Assembly (NCBI GenBank): GCA_903813345.2
Contig: CAIIXF020000005.1
Span: forward strand, 36,151,375-36,215,374
Source of the DNA: Owenia fusiformis
Taxonomy: Eukaryota > Annelida > Polychaeta > Sabellida > Oweniidae
DNA: 64,000 bases
Direction of reading: 5' to 3'
Below the pieces are notes generated by a model that was not told the DNA's origin, did no database searches, and saw only the letters and a program-made list of their open reading frames with translations. Shown piece after piece: positions 23,707-35,700 of this stretch. Within the stretch, counting starts at the first letter, position 1. Every line of letters begins with the position of its first letter. A program made the position numbers and the translations under genes.

Positions 23707-26700
23707 GTAAGAACAATTAAGGGGGAATAAGGGAAAATTAGGGGAAGTGGTTAGGGTTATAGGGTGAGTTAGGGAGTGGGAATTAGGGAGAAATCATGGT
23801 GGGGATAATTCAGGGGAAGTATGAAAGGGGAAATTAGGGAGAAATCATGGTAGGGATCTTAGGGGGAAGTAAGGGAGTGGGAAATTAGGGAGAAATCATT
23901 ATGGGGGAGAAGTATTGGAGGGGCATTAGGGAGAAATCAGGGTGGGGGTAACTAGGGAGAAGTAAGAGAGAGGAATTAGGGGGTGCATTATACAGTTAAA
24001 GTTCTCCAGAGATTGACTGTTCAGTGAAGCCTGTAAAGTGGAACACCTCTAGAAGTGGAACATCTTTGTTAGTGGAACACTTTTATGTTAAATGAACCTC
24101 TATCAGTCGAACACCTCCCAAGTGGTACACTTTTTAGAGGTAACAAATATGTTCCAACTTGACAGGTTTTACTGTATCTAGACTCTGTAAAGTGAGATTA
24201 CATTTATGGTTTTAACAGTCAATTGATTAGAGAGCAATGCTAATGCAGTCAATAGTCAAACCTGTTCACCTTTCTCTGACTAATCAAAATTAATTGAGGT
24301 ACTATTTCGTAAAGCCTATATTTTTGTGACAATTTAAGTATTATCTTTTGTGATAAGCATTTATTTCCCCAAAAATCTTGCTGAGCCCGTCGAAATTATA
24401 GTTGAAAGTCACTCATTAATGAAAGATAAATGACACCTTTTGTCCTATAGATTGCAATATACCATTTGAAAGGTGGCTTCATATGGATGTTTTGATCTAA
24501 ATTGTCCAAATGAGAATATGGCATAATAAGGTCCTTTAGGGATTAGTGAACACCTTAATATCTCTTAATTGAACACCTCTCTGTTATCCAAGTGAACACT
24601 TCATTGTTATCTAAGTGAACACTTCTCTATCTCTTTATCTCTTCATCATCTAAGTGAATCTAAGTCAGTTATCATCCAAGTGAACACCTGTCATTTATCT
24701 ATCTAAGGCATCTTTCTGTGTTTCAAGTGAACACTTTTACACATCTCTATTATCCAAGTGAATACATCTATCATCCAATCTACCTCTTTATACAAGTGAA
24801 CACCTTTACATTATCCAAATGAATACTTTTCTATTTTCTAAGTGAACACTATTCTATTATCAAAGAGAATACTTCATTATCCATGTGAACACCTTTCTAT
24901 TATCCAAGTGAACACCGTTATATTATCCATGTGAATACATTTCTATTATCCAAGTTATATAATTATACAAGTGAACACCTTTGTTATCCTTGTGTTCACC
25001 TGTCTTTCCATCCATCTATTAAGTGAGCACCTCTGACAGAGAACATAAAAGTACTAATATACATACAAGCATTTGAATTGATCTATATTAATTTTTTACC
25101 AGGAATTACTAGGGCTTTGGTATTATTTGATTTTTTTTAAAACTTACAACTGATAGGAAGTACCTTGTTTTGAGATTTCTCAAGGGGTCTGTTTTTCCTG
25201 AACTTTTTATGACAGAAATAGATTCTGTATAAAATTTCACTGAATCTTTCTGGCAGTAAATTATAGAATATGATGTTGCTATAACATATAGGAGTTCAAA
25301 ATTGGAGAGAATTTTTAAGTCATTTATTAGACTTGGTACATCGTGACATTTTGTTCTTGTTCGTAGATTCTGTTACAAGGCACCAGGCATTGTGCAAATA
25401 TATGTACATACAGTAAAGTGTATTCTTGATTATAAAAAACTTGAGTTAACTAAGTTCAAGCCAATGATTATTTAAATACTGTTGCTTTACTTTCCTTGTA
25501 GGTTAATAGTGCAATCTCTATTAATAGTTCAACTTTGTAAGGTTTGTGTCACAATATTACATGCTATTTCACAAGAGCTATGATTGAGTACATGTATTTA
25601 ACAAGAGCTATGATTGAGTACATGTATTTAACAAGAGCTATGATTGAGTACATGTATTGCGTATAGTCTTGGTAAAGTTCATGTTTGAATAATATTTTAT
25701 TGTTAGTTTGTCACATTGACCTTAATCCATTCATCAAATTTGTACTCTATGAAGTTGTAAATCAATGGTTTCATAGCATGACAAGCACTAGAAATTAACT
25801 CTGTTCAATATGTATCAAGATTTAATTTACTTGTATATATACAATGTACAATAAAACCTGTATTAGTGAACATCTCTCTCTCTCTCTCTAGTAAACACCT
25901 GTCTCTAGTGAACACCTCTCTAATGAACACTTGTCTCTAGTGGACACCCTTCCTCCGCATATACTCTACTGACTTCTGTATAAATTACCCTCTCTGTAGT
26001 GAGCACCTACCAACATTGAACGTTTTTTTCTTGGCAAAATAATGTTCAATATATACAGGTTTTACTGTAAATACCATTTGTAGTAAACTTGTGTATCTGT
26101 AGGCATATATCAAGGTTAATCTGATCTGATCACTTTACAAGATAGTTTATGAACATATTTAGGCAAAAGATATCATATTAGTTTCATTTTATACTTCATT
26201 CATATTTGTTGATAAATCTAATAAGTTCTTCTGGCATCAAGTCTATTGTCACAATATTCCCATACAAATGTGAAGATATTGTCAAATCCTTCCAAAAAGA
26301 CCTTTAATTTCCCAAGTCTGGCAGAACTGAAGATTGGTTCCTCCTTGATCAAAATCTCATTTCTAGTTTAGTATATATTAAGTCAGCACGCTTTCCAATC
26401 CAAAGCCTCTCCTGGCAAACCATCTTTTTGAAAAATGTACATCTTTACTTTTTGTTTATTTTTTATTTATTCAAAAAGCTGATGTTTAAAAAGAATTCAA
26501 AGCACTAATGATACCTATGCACCTCAGGATATGTATTTGATTAAGACGGGACCACCTTGAATTTCTGTAAATGCCGACTAACTAAAAACATGATTATTCC
26601 TAGCTTGATATATTGAAAGGTACAAGTAAGCTTGTGCTTGTTAGACAGAATGGGGATATTAACAATATTCTGTACAGTGCTTTTAGATAAGAAACCATTG

Positions 26701-29700
26701 AAATTCATCTAATTTCAATATTTCACTCTCTCAATATCGAAATGAATCTATTTCCTGATTTTTTAGAAAATTAAAGGTTTTAAGGTAACGTAATGCAGGT
26801 ATGTATTTTCTATGCATCTTCGATATCAGTTTGGTTTTTCATTCTGTTTTTATGGAGAAAATAGAAATAATAGGAATCTAATGAGCTTATTAACCCTGGC
26901 ATAAAATGTCACCCTATCCTTACTTTAAATAGAATAGTAAGGCCCTGACACGAAAAAGAATCAACACTTTTAAACTAAACCCTCAAAAAACCTTTAAAGT
27001 AAATCAAAATGCTAAAAAGCCCAACAATTTATTTTTTTATGAGAAATATCTGAAATAACCATGATTATGGTGAAATTTCATACTTGGCTGGGTGTCTATC
27101 GATTCTAAACCAGAAATTATAATATCACTCTCATTCATACCTTTTCTATCAATTTCTCACTAAATATGAACATATTGTCTAATTTCCTTTCATTTCTTTA
27201 TAATATAGAATGTGATACCAATGCCAGATACACTCAATTCCTTAAATTCATTTAACTATTCCATTGTATTTCTCATTTTATATATGATCATTTAGATTTT
27301 TTCCCCGTGTCAATCTGATATGTAGTGTAGTACATGTAATTACATACTGGCATAGCGAGGCTTTGTTTTAGCGCACCAACATTGGCTAATTAGGGACAAA
27401 TCAATATCCCTATAGTCTATATATGCGCATCCCTCAGTCATATTACCCTCGTAATAGAAAACAAAATCCTATATTACTTGGAGACTTGGAAAAATGGAAC
27501 AATTTATTAATTAGGCAATAATTCCTTTAAAGGTTAAATCTTAATTCATATTTGTAAAGTGGTTAAGAATTCAATTTCATTTTGTTTTTTGAGTGGAAAT
27601 TGAATAATGTAATGAAATCGATAAGAAGGGATTAATAAACCCTTGTATCATAAATTCTGTGAATTCCACTGTTTTTTTAGTGAGTTTGTCAAAAGAAGTT
27701 ATCATACTTTTTTATAAAGATTTGAATAATTTTGCGATAACCAGTTGTCCTATCATAATCATTTTGACACCAGACACGAACTTGGCTGAAATTTATTAAA
27801 TATTGCATTTTTTACATTTTTTGTCATCAAGGGAAGTCATCTTCTCTTCGTCTTTGTATATGCAGTTCAGCATTTCAGAATTAAATGAACTGGCATATAA
27901 GTATCACAAAAATATATGTATTGGCATATAATCACAAAACTTAATGAATTTGCACATAGGTGTCATAGACCTATATTGACATGAAGGTGTCACAGAATTA
28001 AATGAATTGGCATATAGGTGCCATAGATCTAAATGAATTGGTATACAGGTAGCACAGGTCTGAATGAATTGGCATATAACTATCACAGGTTTTAATGAAT
28101 TGGCAATGGCATATATCATATATATATAGCACTGATCGAAATGAATTGGCATATATGTATCATAGACCTTAAATGAATTGGCATATAGGTATTATATAAC
28201 TAAATTAATTGGCATACATATATCACAGATCTAAATTAATTTGCATATAGGTATTATATTAGGTATTATATTAAAGAATAAAGTTATTTGGCATTACAAA
28301 TAAGATCAACAATCACAGATCAAAATATATTGGCATATAAGTATTGCAGATCCAAATGAATTGGCATACAAAGGTATCACAGATCTCAGTGTATCAGTAT
28401 ATACATATCACAGAACTTAATATTAGTCTATTGGTATCATAAATGTTTGTCATGAGAGAATAAGAAAGAATCTACTAAACATTTGCAAGAATGTCATTTT
28501 TTGCGTTCAGATACAATAAACCTGCTCTTAGCTGCAGAATCCGAATGAATGTCATTTGTGTCAAAATGTATGTTCATACTGACATAAATATACAATGTCA
28601 GCATGTATGTCAGCTGATCAATAAATACATATCATGAGATCAATAATATTTGAAAGCATTAACTATTCTGAAGCACTAGTTAGAGATAAACATCAATGAT
28701 TCGAGATGATTTCTAATTTTGTGCTTATTTGAAGGGGTCTTCATGGAATAAATCCACTTGAAGACTCTACTAGGCTTAATTTCGACTTGATCATGTATAT
28801 TCCTTGACGTTTCTCCCTTATTTGAATGAATTCAAGATTTTTAACATTTTTATAGAATGTAGAATACAGACTTTAAGTATATTTAATTAATTCTTTGTTG
28901 AATTTTTTCTGTGGTACTTGATTTTACATTTTAAAACAGGACTTGATTGAAATTTTTCACCTGGGTATGGAGTGTTATCTCTTAACCCTTATGGCCCTAA
29001 ATTCCTACCCAGAAGTGATTAACCCTTTAGTGTATATGCTGCCTATAACTTGTAGTGTATTACCTAGCTTATTACAAGATGCTATGTAAGAATTCTGAAA
29101 TAAATTTCGAAAAGAACCAACATATAAAACATAATACATGTATGCAGTCTCCTATATTACCTCAACAATTGGTTATACACTCCCCTCCATAAGTTTGGCA
29201 ACTGGAAGCCCCCCCCCCCCTTTGGATTACATATCAAAAACCTTTTTAGATTTGGGGAAATAATTCATCAATTTTTTCATAAATCTGAACTCTTGTAATT
29301 AAAGTACAAAATAAAGGTTCCAACAATGATAGGCTTTTATGCGCTATCAAATAAAAACTACTAGTTGCTACTTATGTTGGGGGGTGTATCAACTCAGATA
29401 CAATAGATTTAGTCCAGGTTTTTCACTGAACTGATATTTTGTTGACTCAACAGGATATAACCGCTTCATATATTTGTTTTTGCTTGTTCTGTGCGAAAAC
29501 AAGCAGAGAATAATCTGATATTGATTTTATAAAATAGAGACTTGAAGTATATTAACACAATAAAATCAATAAAACACGATTAATTGATTGAATTTATGTC
29601 TGAGCTGTTTCATACTATGTAGTTATTATATTCTTTAATATCCTTTTCAAGATCAACTTTATTTTATTCTCTTTATATGAGCGATAAACCTTTGAACTTG

Positions 29701-32700
29701 TTGGCCTAGTTAGAGCTTTGCACCCTCCAGAGAGTTTTCTCTAGTCTATATGGAAATACAGTAAAACCTGTCTATTCTGAAATCTACTATGACTGGCGAA
29801 AAGTGTTCAAATTAGCAGGTATTCACATTTAAAGGTTTCTTAATATATGAATCAATGGGAGGTAACAGATTTGGGACAGAGAAAAAGTGGTCGCATTGGG
29901 AAAAGTTCAGATTAGAGAGTTGTTCAGATATATAGGTTAGACATAATATTATGATGGCTCTACATGCTATCTGAATAGTTGAATGCCAGATCGTAAAATG
30001 ATCAGTTATAGTCAAAGAGTATTTCTGGATGGAGTCTGGGTGGTTTTATCATTATATGGAGTATATAGCTCACATGCTATTTTCACCTACTATTTTATTT
30101 TCAAATTGTTTATTTATTTCTCATTGATTGTAATATAATGTCATGTAACACAAAATTGATATGTAATTGTTGATATGATCATTATGGAATGGATTGGACA
30201 TGCCTAGTTTAGTTGAAATGTTTACTTGAGTGCCACCTATCCGGGTATATCATCACACGGATCCAACTTTCGTCGCATATCGAAACCAACTACCGAAGAT
30301 TAACTGTTAATCGGAATTGTATGAGTAAAATCCATTTGGTAGCACACTTTACCTTGACTTGACAGAAGAGAACCAAAGAAATATCCAATTCAGAATTTGG
30401 GATATTTTGACTATAGATCAATATTGATAAAATTATAATTTTTTACCTATTTGAGGAGTTTAAACAACTTTGTGCAAAAGAATATTATAAATTAATTAAT
30501 TAATTAACTTAATATTAGTTAATCAAAATGGAATTTTTTATATTACATAACATTCTCTTTTGCTGATTCCAGGAAAGTGACAATCTTTGGTGGGATGCTT
30601 TTGCCACTGAGTTCTTTGAAGATGATGCGACCCTCACATTGTCCTTCTGTTTGGAGGATGGACCAAAAAGATATAGTAAGTTCCTGATCACTTGTGTTAA
30701 AGAGATAGCTTTGTCTCTAGCCTTTGCCTTGTCCCCTATGTCATGGTTTCTGTAATTTAAAAGAAATGAATGTCCGAAGAGGGGAGAGATGGCTAGAGAT
30801 GTTTCCAAAATGTTTCCTCATCCTTTGATTTGAGGAACAGTTAGCGTAAGTTGCTGATTTATCTCACTTTTGCAGATGAACAGATAAGTTTATCTTTCTT
30901 ATATTCTAAAAACTTGGCAATTTATCAGCTCATTTCTAATAAAACACATGTACTGTACAAGTAATGCTGCCAGTCCAGATAGATATGCTCGAATTGCTTA
31001 ACAGGTTGTAAATGTATTTTATGAAGCTTGATTTGGTGTGGGAGTATATGTCAGTTTGTATAATTACCTTATCCTAACCATCATAGTACAGTGTGTTTTC
31101 TTAATGGTAATGAAGCAATTTGTGCAATGCCTTTTCATACAAAAGTTGGTTTACAAAGGAGGTCAACAGTATAACTAGACGACCTCTTAATTGTTTAAGA
31201 ATCGTACATTGTTTGGCTCATGTATATTAAGGATTTACATATTACTATAGATTTTTTTTATTTAACTACTCTGTATATGTTGAGTTGGAAAATCTGTGAT
31301 TTTTATCATAATAGTACATCATTGGTGTCTGTAGTCCAAGCTATATAATCAATATGTTTTTTAGATATAAATCATAAGATTGCATCCTATCGTTAAAACA
31401 ATATTCATGTTATTTATTTTAGCTATTGGTCGGACATTGATCCCAAGATATTTCCGCAGTATATTTGAGGGGGGTGTAACGGACTTATACCTCATACTAA
31501 AACACCCCAAAGAGTCATTCCACAATACGACGATCACGCTAGATTGTGATATGGCCCTAATGGTAACCCATCATGGCAAGCCCATGTTCACAAAGGTAAG
31601 TCCAGATCGCAGTAAAGAACACACATAGTAATAAAATTACAGGCCCAAAGCCAGGGAAGGTTTGGGGGGGTTTGAACAAAACTCGTTTCAAAATCATGCG
31701 GTTTTTCACCATTCTGAGCACTTTTCACGTGATTTTGGCAATTTTTGGGCCAAATTTGTAAAAATTGAACCCCCTGAAATTTTTCAAAAATTAAACCCCC
31801 CTTGGCAAATCCTTGCTATGGGCCTGAATTATATCACGGCCTGGGCTTCTTCCTTCCTAATATCCTCTCAAAAATTTAATGAAACATGCATTGATTTTTC
31901 TAATGAGAAATGACTTCCTCTTAAAAATCAATTTATATGTACTTTTACAAAACGACCTTGTAATTAATTACATCGATTGGCATATATCAATATACCTTGT
32001 TTGTTCCTAAGATGTGTTTATTTAAGATCTTTCTATTGTAATTAACCGGCATCCAGACTTATCTTGGAGATTTTATGGTAAATATTTTAATGATTTCTAA
32101 AAATTGTCGGTAATTATAAAACTTAGATATATCCCTGATCTAAACCTGAAATGTTGATTAGATTTACAGAGGTTAAAGATGACATTCGGTTGATTGACAT
32201 AAAATGACAATGTTTATGAAAAAGTCTTTGTTGATATAAGTATAGAGCTTTGCACTTTGAATATCCCACTAAATGCAATTATTATGTCACCACATCATTA
32301 TGTCACCACCATGATGCAGTGACATGTTGTCATACCCAGAGTTTTTGTCACCAGTATACGGCATCCAGTATTTGTAACAGTTGCAACATTCGTAACAGCC
32401 ATTTGTAACAATTGTTATTATACTTTTGTAATCGTAGATGGTACTAGTGACATTATGCCATTTTATTACCTTGTTTACGGATGTTATATGTTAATCATTA
32501 AGTCGTATGAAAATTACCAGCATATTGTAATAAATTCAATCCGTTGAATTTTTCTCAATGTGTACATGTACAATGTTATTGAGAATTGTAAATAGGAATC
32601 ACCAACCGATGATTCTGTATAATTTTTTTTTCTTTCCATTTTGGTATCGACTAATCTAGGATTTCTAATAGAATACTTTATATTGATATTTCACCATTGT

Positions 32701-35700
32701 GAACAAGAAATATGAGATTGTTGTTTTCCATCGTATTGTCTTTCTATTGTTTCATGCAGGAGAATTCAAATGAGTTCCTTTATAATTGAGTCTTTGAAAC
32801 TGCTTTTGAGTATGTTCCTTGAAATGGATTGTTGAAATAATATTGAAAATTTTTCAACCAACTATTGGAATATCAAATAAGTTGTATAGATTGTGGTTAC
32901 TTGCAAGTTGTTCTCTGTTTATGTATTTCTCTGAATCTAAAATTTTTTTTTTAGGTTGTGACAGAAGGACGTCTGATTCTTGAATTTACATTTGATGATC
33001 TCATGAGGATTCGATCTTGGCACTTTGCCACCCGGCAGCATCGTGAACTGATCCCACGCAGCGTAATTGCCATGCAACAGGATCCCGCCATGGTAGAGCA
33101 GCTATCTAAGAATATCACACGGCAAGGACTCACAAACTATACATTAAATTTTCTCAGGGTGAGTATTCCATGCAAAAATTGTAAATTTCCTCTTTTCAGC
33201 ACTTATGTTAAGGATTTGAGATCAGTTAATCAAAATAACATTTGGAATCAGTGTAATACAAAAATTATCCCATCCATATCCCATTTCAAATAGAACATTT
33301 AGCCAGTCTGTACAGAAAATTATTCTTCATGGTCATAGTTTTCAGTCTTGTTTTTCATCAATACTTAAGTTAAGAATTACCTAATTATGTGAACATGGAG
33401 AATGTCAGGATGCCCTAGCAAAGTGAAGGCTTGAAATTGATCTGCAACTTGACATTTAAAACAAATTTATTGAATATGATTCTGCTGTGTATCAGAGCAT
33501 TCTGTGAATCCCGTATGCACACAAGCATACCTTTAAAACAGGGTTTGGAACTCAAAGCTGATTGACTGCCAATGGTAATCACGTTTCACTTTTGGCAATG
33601 AATTTGGAAAAACTGGTTTCCTGTTGGGCAAGGGACTGAACGCCAGTACAGTATGTTAAACTTTGACAAGCTGTTTTTAACTTAGTCCCGAACCCTGGTT
33701 TGGAAATAACTATTGATATATTTACCAGAATTTCCTATTTTATTCCAGTTATGTGTAATATTGGAGCCGATGCAAGAGTTGATGTCACGGCACAAGGCGT
33801 ATGGATTAAGTCCCCGTGATTGCCTCAAGACAACGTTGTTCCAGAAGTGGCAGCGAATGGTAGCGCCACCAGGTACAAGTGAGCATGCCTTGCCTGTCTT
33901 CACCCGCCAAACTCCCCAGAAATCACTAACTAGTGTTAACATTTGCATGATTATTTGCATCACATCATTTTGAATTCAAATTAATGTTCAAATAGTAATC
34001 TTCATTCAGTGTTTTTCACAAAGTGGTAACACATTAATGTCATCTACCAAAGTGGTAGCATCTCAATGTTTCTTCAGAGAGTCTCTTCACAAAATGGTTT
34101 TACCTCAAAATCTATCAGAAAACAGTAACATTTCTTCTCAAAACATGTGTGTCCACATACTGGTAACACCTCAATGTCTTCAAATAAAAAAAATAAAAAA
34201 GTCTTCAAATACCGGTAACACCTCAATGTCTTCAAATACCGGTTACACCTCAATGTTTTCACAAACTGGTAGCACCTCACTGTCTTCAAATACTAGTAAC
34301 ACCTCAATGTCTTCAAATACCAGTAACACCTCAATGTTTTCACAAACCGTTAACAGCTCAATGTCTTCACCAAGGGGTAACACCTCAATGTCTTCACAAA
34401 GGGGTAACACCTCAATGTCTTCACAAAGGGGTAACACCTCAATATCTGCATAATATAGGTAACATCACAGTGCCTTCACAATTGGTAACTTCTCATTGTC
34501 TTCAATAAGGGATAACACCTCAATGTCTTCAATAAGTGGTAACATCTCAATGTCTTCAATGAGGGATAACACCTCAATGTCTTCAATAAGTGGTAACATC
34601 TCAATGTCTTCAATGAGGGATAACACCTCAATGTCTTCAATAAGTGGTAACATCTCAATGTCTTCAATGAGGGATAACACCTCAATGTCTTCAGAGTGGT
34701 TATACATTGTCTCTAAGTGGTAACACCCCATGACAAGACTCTGTGAAGAAAGCATAAATATGGATGCTATCTTAGAATTGAAATAGACTAGAGATGTGAA
34801 CTATCATTGCATTTCTATTGTAGTGTTTACAGATTGTGTACTGGACTTGTAATGTTTGCTGTTTGTGTACTTGACTTGTAATGTTTACTGATGGTGAACT
34901 TGACTTGTAATGTTTACTTATGGTGTACTTGACTTGTAATGTTTACTGATGGTGTACTTGACTTGTAATGTTTACTGATGGTGTACTGGACTTCTAATGT
35001 TTACTGATGGTTTATTTGACTTGTAATGTTTACTTATGGTGTACTCGACTTGTAATGTTTACTGATGGTGTACTCGACTTGTAATGTTTACTGATGGTGT
35101 ACTGGACTTCTAATGTTTACTGATGGTTTATTTGACTTGTAATGTTTACTGATGGTGTACTGGACTTCTAATGTTTACTGATGGTTTATTTGACTTGTAA
35201 TGTTTACTGATGGCGTACCGGACTTGTATTGTTTATTGATACTGTACTTGACTTGTAATGTTTACTGATAGTGTACTTGACTTGTAATGTTTACTGATGG
35301 CGTACCGGACTTGTATTGTTTATTGATACTGTACTTGACTTGTAATGTTTACTAATAGTGTACTTGACTTGTAATGTTTACTGATGGTGTACTTGACCTG
35401 TAATGTTTACTGATGGTGTACTCGACTTGTAATGTTTACTGATGGTGTACTGGACTTCTAATGTTTACTGATGGTTTATTTGACTTGTAATGTTTAATGA
35501 TAGTGTACTCGACTTGCGCTTACTAACCAATTCTGCAAATATATTCAACAACTCATGTTCCTCTTAGACACTGAATAGATTGTTATAACATATGTGTTTG
35601 ACTGCATCTATTTAGGTAAAAAGATAGCAATACAAAGTAACATTCAACATTCATTTCAAATATGTATCCACCAATATGTATTTCAAATATGTACCCACCA

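Noticed and set aside
23232-23716. Minus-strand frames over LDB exon 1
   Set aside because: Shadows of the G-P-P-N-M-N-N-I repeat; the plus-strand frame continues into conserved LDB exons with correct splicing.
34037-34755. Long open frames on both strands with repeats such as S-M-S-S and I-E-D-I-E-V-L
   Set aside because: They are by-products of 27-base satellite units inside an LDB intron, with no independent start context or similarity.
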